A DNA stretch of 64,000 bases from Streptomyces sp. NRRL F-525. Lineage in GTDB: Bacteria > Actinomycetota > Actinomycetes > Streptomycetales > Streptomycetaceae. The notes under the pieces were generated by a model. The model had not been told where the DNA came from and searched no databases. It saw nothing but the letters and a program-made list of their open reading frames with translations. The stretch lies in NCBI RefSeq assembly GCF_000716605.1, contig NZ_JNXE01000047.1:3092-67091 (forward strand), read 5' to 3'. The position numbers and the translations under genes were made by a program. Positions 1 through 8,769 of the stretch are shown here, one piece after another (within the stretch, counting starts at the first letter, position 1; every line of letters starts with the position of its first letter).

Positions 1-1910
1 AGGACCTCGCCGGTGATGACACGTCGACGGAGGAAGGAGACGACCTGGTTGGTGACTTCGACGGAGCCGTAGCACAACCGGCCCTGGCCCCAAGGGACTT
101 CGATGTCCGTCTCCAGGACGGAGATCGCCGTGGTGTCGCGGGCGACCGTCGAGTAGGGGGGACTTGCTTCCTCGACCAGGGCCACCGAGTCCTCCAGGTC
201 CAGGGTGCGGACCAGGTATGTGCGGCCCTGGTGGAGGTGGACCGCGCCCTCGTGGACGGACGCGTGGGAGGCGGCCTCGTCGACCGTGCCCAGGAGGCGG
301 CCGGTGCCGTTCTCGACGACCTGGACCGGCCGTCCGCCTCCGCCGCGGATGTCGGTGAGGTCGGCGGCCCGTTCGCGGCGCGTCCAGTGCCAGGCTTTCG
401 CCCGGCGGCGGAGTAGTTTCGCCGACTCCAGCTGCGGGAGCAGGTCCGCTGTCGCCGGGCCGAAGAGGGTCAAGTCCTCTTCGGTGAGCGGGAGTTCGGC
501 CGCTGCCGCGCACAAGTGGGGGGCCAGGACGTACGGGTTGTCCGGGTCCAGGACCGTGGACTCGACCGGCTGGTCGAAGAGGGCCTCCGGGTGGTGGACG
601 AGGAACGTGTCCAGGGGGTCGTCGCGGGCCACCAGGATGGCGAGCGCTCCCCGGCCGGAGCGTCCGGCGCGGCCCGCCTGTTGCCAGAGGGAGGCGCGGG
701 TGCCGGGGTAGCCGGCGATCAGGACGGCGTCCAACCCGGAGACGTCGATGCCGAGTTCGAGGGCGGTGGTGGCGGCGAGGCCGAGCAACTCGCCGGAGTG
801 GAGGGCGCGTTCGAGGGCGCGGCGTTCCTCGGGGAGGTAGCCGCCGCGGTAGGCGGCGACCCGGCGGGACAGCGAGCGGTCGACCTCGGCGAGGCGCTCC
901 TGGGCGATCAGCGCGATCAGTTCGGCGCCGCGCCGGGACCGTACGAAGGCCACCGAGCGGACGCCCTGGACGGCGAGGTCGGTGAGGAGGTCGGCGGTCT
1001 CGGCGGTGGCCGTGCGGCGAACGGGTGCGCCCTTCTCGCCGTGGAGTTCGGTGAGTGGGGGTTCCCAGAGGGCGAACACCAGTTCACCGCGAGGGGAGGC
1101 GTCGTCGGCGACCTCGACCACCGGGAGGCCGGTGAGGCGGCGGGCGGCGACCGACGGCTCGGCGGCGGTGGCGGAGGCGAGGAGGAAGACGGGGGAGGAG
1201 CCGTAGCGGGCGCAGAGGCGGCGCAGACGGCGCAGGACCTGGGCGACGTGGGAGCCGAAGACGCCCCGGTAGGTGTGGCACTCGTCGATGACGACGTACT
1301 TCAGGGATTTCAGGAAGGAGGACCAGCGCGGGTGCGAGGGCAATATGCCGCGGTGGAGCATGTCGGGGTTGGTCAGGACGTAGTTGGCGTACTGGCGTAC
1401 CCACTCGCGCTCTTCGAACGGAGTGTCGCCGTCGTACACGGCCGGGCGAACGGCATTGCCCAGCGGTTGTGAAAGTTCCTTCACGGAGCGGAGTTGGTCC
1501 GCTGCCAGGGCTTTTGTGGGCGCCAGATAGAGCGCGGTGGTGCCGCGGCCGTTCGGCGCCTCGGAGCCGTCGAGGAGCGCGGAGAGGACCGGTACCAGAT
1601 AAGCCAGCGACTTGCCCGAGGCGGTGCCTGTGGCAACGATCACTGACTCGCCGTCGAGGGCGTGCTCGGCGGCCTGTGCCTGGTGGGCCCAGGGGTGTTC
1701 GATACCGGCTTCCTGGACGGTGGCGATCACCTCGGAGCGAATCCGGTCAGGCCAGACGGCATGGCGGCCCGCACGTGGGGGCAAGTGCTCCGTATGAGTG
1801 ATGCGCGAAGCCCGGCTCGGTCCGGACGCGAGCCGGTCCAGAACCGTGCCCGGCGAGAGCCCGGACACCGGGTTCGCCGAGGGTCGATCGGATCGCTGAT
1901 TCTTGGCCAT
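1..1910 (-). CDS. DEAD/DEAH-box helicase, C-terminus cut by window edge
   Basis: Superfamily 2 helicase reading leftwards off the window; about 636 residues are present and the stop codon is missing. Visible motifs are Walker A (ATGTASGKS, near residue 93), a DECH-type Walker B (VVIDECH), motif III (LLASAT) and motif VI (QQAGRAGRSGRG). This order, with the long post-helicase region that follows, fits the Lhr-like/YprA-like helicases that end in a DUF1998 zinc region; that end would lie outside the window. Expected role is ATP-dependent nucleic-acid unwinding in the cytoplasm; the substrate cannot be told from sequence. The ATG at 1910 is chosen because coding quality begins there, although its ribosome binding site is weak. 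It is divergent from bldG, and a short inverted repeat (GTCAC-4-GTGAC, 1924-1937) lies just upstream. Confidence 0.9.
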   Translation of the reverse strand, partial: MAKNQRSDRPSANPVSGLSPGTVLDRLASGPSRASRITHTEHLPPRAGRHAVWPDRIRSEVIATVQEAGIEHPWAHQAQAAEHALDGESVIVATGTASGKSLAYLVPVLSALLDGSEAPNGRGTTALYLAPTKALAADQLRSVKELSQPLGNAVRPAVYDGDTPFEEREWVRQYANYVLTNPDMLHRGILPSHPRWSSFLKSLKYVVIDECHTYRGVFGSHVAQVLRRLRRLCARYGSSPVFLLASATAAEPSVAARRLTGLPVVEVADDASPRGELVFALWEPPLTELHGEKGAPVRRTATAETADLLTDLAVQGVRSVAFVRSRRGAELIALIAQERLAEVDRSLSRRVAAYRGGYLPEERRALERALHSGELLGLAATTALELGIDVSGLDAVLIAGYPGTRASLWQQAGRAGRSGRGALAILVARDDPLDTFLVHHPEALFDQPVESTVLDPDNPYVLAPHLCAAAAELPLTEEDLTLFGPATADLLPQLESAKLLRRRAKAWHWTRRERAADLTDIRGGGGRPVQVVENGTGRLLGTVDEAASHASVHEGAVHLHQGRTYLVRTLDLEDSVALVEEASPPYSTVARDTTAISVLETDIEVPWGQGRLCYGSVEVTNQVVSFLRRRVITGEV

Positions 1911-2071
1911 CGGCACCGAGTGTGTCACTGGCGTGACGGACAATGGAGCCAAGGCGTCGTGCACGCCCTGCGGTAAGTGATTGAATGCCATCGCGGCTGG
2001 CGAACCGTCCTGGGGGCTCTGCCGAGGTGTCCCATGGGATGACCGCTCGATAGCAAGGTGCTGGAGGATCC

Positions 2072-2413
2072 GTGGACCTGTCCCTGTCGACCCGTACCGT
2101 CGGCGATCGTACGGTCGTCGAGGTCGGTGGCGAAATCGACGTATATACCGCGCCCAAGTTGCGCGAACAGCTGGTCGAGCTGGTGAACGACGGGAGTTTC
2201 CACCTCGTCGTGGACATGGAGGGAGTCGACTTCCTCGACTCCACCGGGCTCGGTGTGCTGGTCGGCGGCCTGAAGCGGGTGCGTGCCCACGAGGGCTCGC
2301 TGCGCCTGGTCTGCAACCAGGAGCGCATTCTGAAGATCTTCCGTATCACCGGCCTCACCAAGGTGTTCCCGATTCACACCTCGGTCGAGGAAGCGGTGGC
2401 GGCCACCGACTGA
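2072..2413 (+). CDS. bldG: anti-sigma factor antagonist BldG
   Basis: A 113-residue STAS-domain protein that matches the length and sequence pattern of Streptomyces BldG, needed for aerial mycelium formation and antibiotic production. The phosphorylatable serine sits in DFLDSTGLG and is Ser57, the position known to be phosphorylated in BldG. In partner-switching logic the unphosphorylated form binds anti-sigma factors and frees the sigma factor. The start is the GTG at 2072, preceded by a good ribosome binding site (CTGGAGG, 2061-2067). The next gene, 118 bp downstream on the same strand, encodes an RsbW-like kinase, the known genetic partner. The gene family is certain; target sigma factors are not encoded nearby. 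Confidence 0.96.
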
Positions 2414-2531
2414 CCGACCGTTCCGGGAGCGGCGTGTGACCGCTCCCCGATCGGCCGTATAGACGACCGGTGGACCGGGCTTTCGGCGGCCCGGCCCTCC
2501 GACAGCACGCCCGTAGTCCCGAGGGGGATGC

Positions 2532-2969
2532 ATGGCCACCGTTGAACTCCGCTTCAGCGCGCTGCCCGAGCACGTCAGGACCGCCCGACTGGTGGCGGCA
2601 GCGGTGGCGCGCAGGGCCGGAGTGGACGAGGCCGTACTCGACGAGGTCAGACTCGCCGTAGGTGAGGCCTGCACCCGTGCCGTCGGGCTGCACCAGAGCA
2701 GTGGGATCACCGCCCCGGTGAAGGTGCTGCTGATCGAGGAGGAGAAGCAGTTCTCCATCGAGGTCGGCGACGAGGCACCACGCTCGGCTCCCGGCGACAA
2801 GGCGCCCGGGTCCCTGGGCGACGATCCGGACGCGGAGACCGAGGAGGACGAGATGGGTCTCGCTGTCATCAGCGGGCTCGTCGACGACGTCGAGGTCACC
2901 GCGGGAGAGCACGGCGGATCGATCCGTATGACCTGGCCGACGACCCCGCCGGCCACGACGCTTTCCTGA
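2532..2969 (+). CDS. RsbW-like anti-sigma factor (BldG partner)
   Basis: A 145-residue GHKL-type ATPase. The N-box lies in DEVRLAVGEACTRAV (near residues 37-51) and a glycine-containing segment follows DEMGLAVISGLVDD. In S. coelicolor the gene directly downstream of bldG encodes an anti-sigma factor that binds BldG and is partly co-transcribed with it; spacing and orientation here are the same. Expected activity is to phosphorylate BldG on serine and to bind a sigma factor. An acidic loop rich in Asp, Glu and Pro (residues about 85-106) interrupts the fold just before the second nucleotide-binding segment, which is typical of this orthologue group. Start ATG at 2532 follows GAGGGGG. A strong terminator lies 20 bp after the stop. 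Confidence 0.9.
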   Translation: MATVELRFSALPEHVRTARLVAAAVARRAGVDEAVLDEVRLAVGEACTRAVGLHQSSGITAPVKVLLIEEEKQFSIEVGDEAPRSAPGDKAPGSLGDDPDAETEEDEMGLAVISGLVDDVEVTAGEHGGSIRMTWPTTPPATTLS

Positions 2970-2989
2970 AAGAACGCCGCACACCACAG

Positions 2990-3020
2990 CCGAAGGGCCC
3001 TGCTGAGCAGGGCCCTTCGG
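2990..3020 (+). terminator. Perfect hairpin after bldG operon
   Basis: A 15-bp perfect inverted repeat (arm CCGAAGGGCCCTGCT, single-base centre, then its reverse complement) starts 20 bp beyond the anti-sigma stop codon. No T-tract follows, which is usual for Streptomyces terminators. Confidence 0.85.
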
Positions 3021-3068
3021 CATTTCCGGGAGAGTACCGCGAGCGTGATTTCTCCGCGCGGTGGAATT

Positions 3069-3200
3069 CGTGAATCAATTCACGATCAGTGCCCGATCAA
3101 TGCTCTGATCGGCGCCCCGATGATTTGATCAAGCGCCAATGCTTTTAAGGCATTACTATGCGAAGGCCAATTCCGTTTGCCGCGCTCTGTTTTGATCAGG
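3069..3200 (+). promoter_or_regulatory. hppA upstream region with GATC-centred repeats
   Basis: This AT-richer stretch before hppA holds a 7-bp inverted repeat CGTGAAT-CA-ATTCACG (3069-3084). It is followed by a run of TGATC/GATCA elements, including the palindrome TTGATCAA (near 3125) and TTTGATCAGG (3191). A TACAAT hexamer at 3211-3216 could be a -10 box, but no well-spaced -35 is obvious. Regulation by an unidentified binding protein is inferred only from the repetition. Confidence 0.35.
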
Positions 3201-3258
3201 TTCCGGTACCTACAATCCGTCCACATCTTGAGCTCAGCACAGGCGTCAAGGAGGACGA

Positions 3259-5667
3259 ATGGCGGGGCTTTCTACCCCTCAGCAGTTTGACCACCCCACA
3301 ACCCTCGCAGCCGCGGTTCTGACCGACGACAACCGCATCCTCGTGATGGTGATCGGCCTCGTGGCGCTGGCGGCGCTGGTGGTCGCGGGCATTCTGGTCC
3401 GCGAGGTCCTCGCGGCCGGCGAGGGCACCGACAGCATGAAGAAGATCGCGGCAGCGGTCCAGGAGGGCGCGAACGCCTATCTGGGACGGCAGTTGCGCAC
3501 GGTCGGCGTATTCGCCGTGATCGTTTTCTTCCTGCTTCTGCTGCTACCCGCGGACGACTGGAATCAGCGCGCCGGACGGTCGATCTTCTTCCTGATCGGT
3601 GCGGTGTTCTCGGCCACCACCGGCTATATCGGCATGTGGCTCGCCGTACGCAGTAATGTCCGTGTCGCCGCGGCGGCCCGGGAAGCGACCCCGGCGGAGG
3701 GTGAGCCGGAAAAGGATCTCACCGCCGTCTCGCACAAAGCAATGAAGATCGCTTTCCGCACGGGCGGCGTCGTCGGCATGTTCACGGTGGGGCTCGGTCT
3801 GCTGGGCGCCTCGTGCGTGGTGCTGGTGTACGCGGCCGACGCGCCCAAGGTGCTGGAGGGATTCGGCCTCGGTGCCGCCCTCATCGCCATGTTCATGCGT
3901 GTCGGCGGCGGCATCTTCACCAAGGCCGCCGACGTCGGCGCCGACCTGGTCGGCAAGGTCGAGAAGGGCATCCCGGAGGACGACCCGCGCAACGCCGCGA
4001 CCATCGCCGACAACGTGGGCGACAACGTCGGCGACTGCGCGGGCATGGCGGCCGACCTCTTCGAGTCGTACGCCGTGACACTGGTCGCCGCGCTGATCCT
4101 CGGCAAGGCGGCCTTCGGCGACTCCGGGCTCGCCTTCCCGCTGCTCGTGCCGGCGATCGGTGTGATCACCGCCATGATCGGCATCTTCGCGGTGGCGCCA
4201 CGCCGGACCGACCGCAGCGGCATGTCCGCGATCAACCGGGGGTTCTTCATCTCCGCGGTGATCTCGCTCGTGCTGGTGGCGGTCGCGGTCTTCGTGTACC
4301 TGCCGTCGAAGTACTCCGACCTCGACGGCGTCACCGACGCGGCGATCAAGGCCAAGGACGGCGATCCGCGGATCCTCGCGCTCGTCGCCGTGGCCATCGG
4401 CATCGTGCTCGCCGCGCTGATCCAGCAGCTGACCGGCTACTTCACGGAGACCAACCGCCGTCCCGTGATGGACATCGGCAAGACCTCGCTCACCGGCCCG
4501 GCCACCGTCATCCTCGCCGGGATCTCGCTGGGCCTCGAATCGGCCGTCTACACCGCCCTGTTGATCGGTCTCGCGGTCTACGGCGCGTTCTTGCTCGGCG
4601 GCGCCTCGATCATGCTGGCGCTGTTCGCGGTGGCGCTGGCCGGTACCGGTCTGCTCACCACGGTCGGCGTGATCGTCGCCATGGACACCTTCGGGCCGGT
4701 CTCCGACAACGCGCAGGGCATCGCCGAGATGTCCGGCGACGTCGAGGGCGCGGGCGCGCAGGTGCTCACCAACCTGGACGCGGTGGGCAACACCACCAAG
4801 GCAATCACGAAGGGCATCGCCATCGCCACCGCCGTCCTGGCGGCGTCGGCGCTCTTCGGGTCGTACCGGGACGCGATCCTGACCGCCGCCAACGACGTCG
4901 GCGAGAAGGTCTCGGGACCGGGCGCGCCACTCAACCTGATGATGGACATCTCCCAGCCCAACAACCTGGTCGGGCTCATCGTCGGCGCCGCGGTCGTCTT
5001 CCTCTTCTCGGGGCTGGCGATCAACGCCGTCTCGCGGTCCGCGGGGGCCGTGGTCTACGAGGTGCGGCGGCAGTTCCGCGAGCACCCCGGGATCATGGAC
5101 TACACCGAGACACCGGAGTACGGCCGCGTCGTCGACATCTGCACCAAGGACGCGCTGCGGGAGCTGGCCACGCCCGGTCTGCTCGCCGTGCTCACGCCGA
5201 TCGCCGTCGGGTTCACGCTCGGCGTCGGCGCGCTCGGCTCGTTCCTCGCGGGTGCGATCGGCACCGGCACGCTGATGGCGGTCTTCCTCGCGAACTCGGG
5301 CGGTGCCTGGGACAACGCGAAGAAACTCGTCGAGGACGGCAACCACGGCGGCAAGGGCAGCGAGGCCCATGCCGCCACGGTGATCGGCGACACGGTCGGC
5401 GACCCGTTCAAGGACACCGCCGGCCCGGCCATCAACCCGCTGCTGAAGGTGATGAACCTCGTCGCGCTGCTCATCGCGCCCGCGGTCATCAAGTTCAGCT
5501 ACGGCGACGACAAGAACACCGGGGTGCGGATCGCGATCGCGGTCCTCGCGTTCCTCGTGATCGCCGTCTCGGTGTACATCTCCAAGCGGCGCGGGATCGC
5601 CGTGGGGGACGACGGTGACGACGCCGACCGGTCGGCCAAGTCGGCGGATCCGGCGGTCGTTTCGTAG
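3259..5667 (+). CDS. hppA: K+-independent H+-translocating pyrophosphatase
   Basis: An 802-residue integral membrane pyrophosphatase with roughly 16 hydrophobic segments. It hydrolyses pyrophosphate to pump protons across the membrane. The substrate-binding block DVGADLVGKVEKGIPEDD and the DNVGDNVGD motif lie at about residues 223-260, and a second acidic set (GDTVGDPFKDTAGP) near the C-terminus supplies the remaining Mg-PPi ligands. Lys514 in GNTTKAITKG is the residue that marks the K+-independent, proton-pumping subclass; K+-dependent enzymes have Ala there. The start ATG at 3259 has a strong AAGGAGG (3249-3255). The gene stands alone between two terminators. The N-terminal extension of about 30 residues is normal for actinobacterial members. 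Confidence 0.96.
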   Translation: MAGLSTPQQFDHPTTLAAAVLTDDNRILVMVIGLVALAALVVAGILVREVLAAGEGTDSMKKIAAAVQEGANAYLGRQLRTVGVFAVIVFFLLLLLPADDWNQRAGRSIFFLIGAVFSATTGYIGMWLAVRSNVRVAAAAREATPAEGEPEKDLTAVSHKAMKIAFRTGGVVGMFTVGLGLLGASCVVLVYAADAPKVLEGFGLGAALIAMFMRVGGGIFTKAADVGADLVGKVEKGIPEDDPRNAATIADNVGDNVGDCAGMAADLFESYAVTLVAALILGKAAFGDSGLAFPLLVPAIGVITAMIGIFAVAPRRTDRSGMSAINRGFFISAVISLVLVAVAVFVYLPSKYSDLDGVTDAAIKAKDGDPRILALVAVAIGIVLAALIQQLTGYFTETNRRPVMDIGKTSLTGPATVILAGISLGLESAVYTALLIGLAVYGAFLLGGASIMLALFAVALAGTGLLTTVGVIVAMDTFGPVSDNAQGIAEMSGDVEGAGAQVLTNLDAVGNTTKAITKGIAIATAVLAASALFGSYRDAILTAANDVGEKVSGPGAPLNLMMDISQPNNLVGLIVGAAVVFLFSGLAINAVSRSAGAVVYEVRRQFREHPGIMDYTETPEYGRVVDICTKDALRELATPGLLAVLTPIAVGFTLGVGALGSFLAGAIGTGTLMAVFLANSGGAWDNAKKLVEDGNHGGKGSEAHAATVIGDTVGDPFKDTAGPAINPLLKVMNLVALLIAPAVIKFSYGDDKNTGVRIAIAVLAFLVIAVSVYISKRRGIAVGDDGDDADRSAKSADPAVVS

Positions 5668-5689
5668 CCGGTTCTACGACGTCCTGCTC

Positions 5690-5734
5690 AACGGGCGGGC
5701 GGGTGGCGCGAGTTGGAGGCGCCGCCCGCCCGTT
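5690..5734 (+). terminator. Terminator after hppA
   Basis: A 13-bp perfect stem (AACGGGCGGGCGG and CCGCCCGCCCGTT) with a 19-nt loop begins 23 bp after the hppA stop and is followed by a short TCTGTCTGT stretch. Confidence 0.8.
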
Positions 5735-5880
5735 CTGTCTGTGTTCAGACCTCCGCCGTGAGCCTTCTCTCGCTTGGTGCAAATGGCTTCAAAAGTTCTC
5801 CTATCGGACCTTAGGCCCGGAGGTGTGACCCGTCCGCCGTGTATGTTCCGGGGCCGAGAGCCATGGAAGGGACCAATCCG

Positions 5881-6459
5881 GTGAACAAGAAGCTCGCGGC
5901 CGCACTGTCCGGCGGTGCGGTACTGGTACTGGCGCTGTCGGGATGCGGCGGCGGTGGCGACGACAGCGACGCCAAGCTGGACGCCTGGGCCAAGCAGGTC
6001 TGCGTCGCGGTGCAGCCGCAGGCGAAGAAGATCGCGGACGCCAACACGGCGATCCAGAAGGAGACCTCGGACAACAGCACCCCGGAAGAGGTCCAGAAGA
6101 CCGACTCGCAGGCCTTCCAGGACATGTCCGACGCCTACAAGGCGATCGGTGCCGCCGTGAACACCGCCGGGGCACCGGACGTCGACAACGGCGCGAAGAA
6201 GCAGCAGGACGCGGTCAAGGAGCTCAACGGCATCTCCACGTCGTACGCCACCCTGAAGGGGCAGGTGGACGCTCTCAACACCAAGGACCAGGCGAAGTTC
6301 GCCGACGGCCTCAAGGGCATCGCGACCTCGCTGGACAAGCTCAGTACGAGCGGGAACGACGCCCTGAAGACCCTCGAAGAGGGCGATGTCGGCAAGGCGA
6401 TGACCAAGCAGGAGGCGTGCAAGACGGCGACTCCGGTGGCTTCGTCGTCGGCGGCCTGA
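5881..6459 (+). CDS. small secreted lipoprotein of unknown function
   Basis: A protein of about 192 residues with a lipoprotein signal peptide: a KK n-region, a hydrophobic core, then a lipobox LALSGC followed by a Gly/Asp linker. The mature part is Ala/Lys/Asp-rich and predicted largely helical, with no motif I recognise. The start is taken as GTG 5881 because GGAAGGGA (5867-5874) lies upstream and the signal peptide then has a normal length; an ATG at 5839 in the same frame would give an abnormal N-terminus. The gene is monocistronic with hairpins downstream. Its place after hppA is conserved in Streptomyces, but no function can be assigned. Confidence 0.85.
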   Translation: MNKKLAAALSGGAVLVLALSGCGGGGDDSDAKLDAWAKQVCVAVQPQAKKIADANTAIQKETSDNSTPEEVQKTDSQAFQDMSDAYKAIGAAVNTAGAPDVDNGAKKQQDAVKELNGISTSYATLKGQVDALNTKDQAKFADGLKGIATSLDKLSTSGNDALKTLEEGDVGKAMTKQEACKTATPVASSSAA

Positions 6460-6494
6460 TCCCGTCCGGGGAATTACGTCCCCTGTAGGCAGCG

Positions 6495-6541
6495 ATCTTT
6501 CAGTTGCTGAAAGATGCCCCGGTACGCGTGCGTGCCGGGGC
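6495..6541 (+). terminator. Double hairpin after lipoprotein gene
   Basis: Two adjacent stems: ATCTTTCAG-TTG-CTGAAAGAT (6495-6515), then GCCCCGGTACG and CGTGCCGGGGC (6516-6541, one G-T pair). Together they form a credible terminator. Confidence 0.7.
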
Positions 6542-6583
6542 CTTCGCCTGTGCGGGAGGCCGCGTAGGTCGGCGCCGGGCGCG

Positions 6584-6606
6584 GTGTCGGTGGGAGCGGC
6601 CACAAT
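6584..6606 (+). promoter_or_regulatory. PafBC/RecA-NDp-like promoter of the methyltransferase gene
   Basis: GTGTCGGTGG (6584-6593), a 7-nt spacer, then CACAAT (6601-6606). This resembles the TTGTCRGTGG-N7/8-TAnnnT motif of RecA-independent DNA-damage promoters. The -10 hexamer ends 6 nt before the GTG start, so the transcript may be leaderless. Confidence 0.5.
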
Positions 6607-6612
6607 GGGGGT

Positions 6613-8133
6613 GTGAGTAACTCCACCCTGTCCACCCTGCCCGCATCCGACCGCCCGGAGGTCGCCGCCCGGCTCCGGGACGCCCTGCTCGGCGCCGCCT
6701 TCACCGCCGACGGACTGCTCGAACTGCTCGGCGCCCCCGCGTACGCGGCGCTGGCCCGCAGCGAGACCGTGCCGGCCCTCCGGGCGACCAGAGGCGACAC
6801 CCCGCTGGAGACGTTGGTCCGGCTGTTCCTGCTCCAGCAGCCCGTGCCGCACGCACGCGTGGCGGACGTCCTGCCCGTCGCCGCGTGCGTCGAGAGCGGC
6901 TGGCTGGTGTCCGTGGGCACCGATGAGGTCGCCGCGACCGTGGACGTACGGCCGTACGGGGGGCCCGACGGCGAGGACTGGTTCATCGTGTCCGACCTGG
7001 GGTGCGCGGTCGGCGGGGCCGGAGGGATCGGCAGCCGGGAGGAAGGCGTCGTCCTCGGGGTGGGCGGCGCGTCCACCACGCTCGCGGGGATCACCGTACG
7101 GACGCCGGTCTCCGCCGCGCTCGACCTCGGCACCGGGTCCGGCATCCAGGCGCTGCACGCGGCCCGGCACGCCACGCGCGTGACGGCCACCGACCTCAAC
7201 CCCCGTGCCCTGCACATCACCGCGCTCACCCTCGCGCTGTCCGGAGCACCGGCCGCCGACCTCCGCGAGGGCTCGCTCTTCGAGCCGGTCCGGGACGACG
7301 AGACGTACGAACTCATCGTGTCCAACCCGCCGTTCGTGATCTCGCCGGGCGCCCGGCTGACGTACCGCGACGGTGGCATGGGCGGGGACGATCTGTGCCG
7401 GTCGCTCGTTCAGCAGGCGGGGGATCGGCTGCGCGAGGGCGGATTCGCGCAGTTCCTCGCCAACTGGCAGCACGTGGAGGGGGAGGACTGGCAGGACCGG
7501 CTGCGCTCCTGGGTGCCGCGCGGGTGCGACGCCTGGATCGTGCAGCGCGAGGTCCAGGACGTCACGCAGTACGCCGAGTTGTGGCTCAGGGACGCGGGCG
7601 ACCACCAGGGCGACACGGCCGCGTACGAGGCGCTCTACGACGCGTGGCTCGACGAGTTCGAGGCGCGCAAGGTCAAGGCCGTGGGCTTCGGCTGGATCAC
7701 CCTCCGCCGGACGGGGTCCGACACGCCCTCGATCACCGTCGAGGAGTGGCCGCACCCGGTCGAGCAGCCGCTCGGGGACGCCGTGCGGGAGCACTTCGAC
7801 CGCGTCGACTATCTGCGCGCCCACGACGACGCGGCCCTGCTCGCCGCCCGCTTCAGGCTCGCCCCCGAGATCATCCAGGAACAGGTCGGGCTGCCCGGCG
7901 CCGAGGATCCCGAGCACGTCGTACTGCGCCAGCACCGCGGCATGCGCCGCGCGACCAAGGTCGACACGGTCGGCGCGGGCTTCGCGGGCGTCTGCGACGG
8001 CACGTTGAGCGCGGGGCGCATCCTGGACGCCATCGCCCAACTCGTGGGCGAGGACCCGGTTCTGCTGCGTGACCGGACGCCGGCGCAGATCCGGTTGCTG
8101 GTGGAGCAGGGGTTCTTGGAGCCGGTGGGGTGA
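6613..8133 (+). CDS. class I SAM-dependent methyltransferase
   Basis: A 506-residue protein. An N-terminal helical substrate-recognition region (about 1-160) precedes a Rossmann methyltransferase core: motif I LDLGTGSGIQAL, an acidic loop TATDLNPRAL, and the catalytic NPPF signature in IVSNPPFVIS. NPPF is typical of enzymes that methylate amide or exocyclic amino groups of protein Gln or RNA/DNA bases, so the target may be rRNA or a translation protein; which one cannot be decided here. A C-terminal domain of about 200 residues follows. The start GTG 6613 has no Shine-Dalgarno and sits 6 nt after a -10-like hexamer, which suggests leaderless expression from a damage-type promoter. Confidence 0.85.
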   Translation: MSNSTLSTLPASDRPEVAARLRDALLGAAFTADGLLELLGAPAYAALARSETVPALRATRGDTPLETLVRLFLLQQPVPHARVADVLPVAACVESGWLVSVGTDEVAATVDVRPYGGPDGEDWFIVSDLGCAVGGAGGIGSREEGVVLGVGGASTTLAGITVRTPVSAALDLGTGSGIQALHAARHATRVTATDLNPRALHITALTLALSGAPAADLREGSLFEPVRDDETYELIVSNPPFVISPGARLTYRDGGMGGDDLCRSLVQQAGDRLREGGFAQFLANWQHVEGEDWQDRLRSWVPRGCDAWIVQREVQDVTQYAELWLRDAGDHQGDTAAYEALYDAWLDEFEARKVKAVGFGWITLRRTGSDTPSITVEEWPHPVEQPLGDAVREHFDRVDYLRAHDDAALLAARFRLAPEIIQEQVGLPGAEDPEHVVLRQHRGMRRATKVDTVGAGFAGVCDGTLSAGRILDAIAQLVGEDPVLLRDRTPAQIRLLVEQGFLEPVG

Positions 8134-8686
8134 TGGGTGCCGGCGGCTGATCGGTGCGGGTGACGATTGGTTGCGGGCGGGTGACTGGCGCGGGCGACGA
8201 TCGGTTGTGGGCGGCTGACTCGCGCGGGGTGGTGGGCGGTTGGGGGTGGCTGGCCGTTTTCCGGGGCCGGAGCGGGTCTTTTGCCCTCGGCCGACTGGCC
8301 GTTCCTGGGCGGGAGTTAGCCGTGGTTGGGCGGTTGTTCTCGGGCGGGGGTTGGCCTCGGTCGGCCGGTTCTTTTCGAGTGAGGGTCGGCCTTGGTCGGG
8401 CGGTTGCTCCCGGTCGGCGCCTTCGTCCGCCGACCGGCTGCGCGCGGCGGCCGATCGCGACTCGGCCGCCGGTCTCTCGCGCCGTCGGCCGTTTCCTACG
8501 GCCGGACCGACCAGCGCGCCGCCGAGTGGCCGCCGCGTCTGCCGACGACGCCGTATCCGTCGACCGCCCTGCCGTACGGCGCCCCAGCCCCTCGCCGCCC
8601 CTGTCACGCCTGAGGCCTCCCCGTACCGCTGAGCCGCGTGTGTCCGTATCCGGCGAGATCGTTCGGATCGGTGCGGAAAAGCCCTC
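8134..8686. other. Gene-free GC-rich low-complexity spacer
   Basis: About 550 bp without a credible gene. The first half is made of degenerate GGGCGGTTG/GGCCGGTTC-like units. Open frames cross it in several phases, but their products are Arg/Pro/Gly-rich with no domain, no ribosome binding site and no consistent codon bias. Confidence 0.6.
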
Positions 8687-8709
8687 TTGTCAGTGGCGGG
8701 TGCGAGGCT
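8687..8709 (+). promoter_or_regulatory. PafBC/RecA-NDp-like promoter of the kinase gene
   Basis: TTGTCAGTGG (8687-8696), a perfect match to the upstream half of the motif, then a 7-nt spacer and GAGGCT (8704-8709). An alternative -10, TAGTTT, lies at 8709-8714. The promoter lies downstream of the first in-frame ATG (8638), which supports the later start at 8770. Confidence 0.5.
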
Positions 8710-8769
8710 AGTTTCAGAGACAGGTTCTACGCGTCCTCGGGGGAGGCGCGCCGTCTCGGGGGAGGCGTG

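Noticed and set aside
3544-5370. A 608-codon frame antisense to hppA
   Set aside because: Arg/Asp/Gly/His-rich shadow of a highly conserved membrane pyrophosphatase.
8154-8711. A 185-codon plus-strand frame before the kinase gene
   Set aside because: Low-complexity Arg/Pro/Gly product, overlaps a likely promoter, and has no ribosome binding site.
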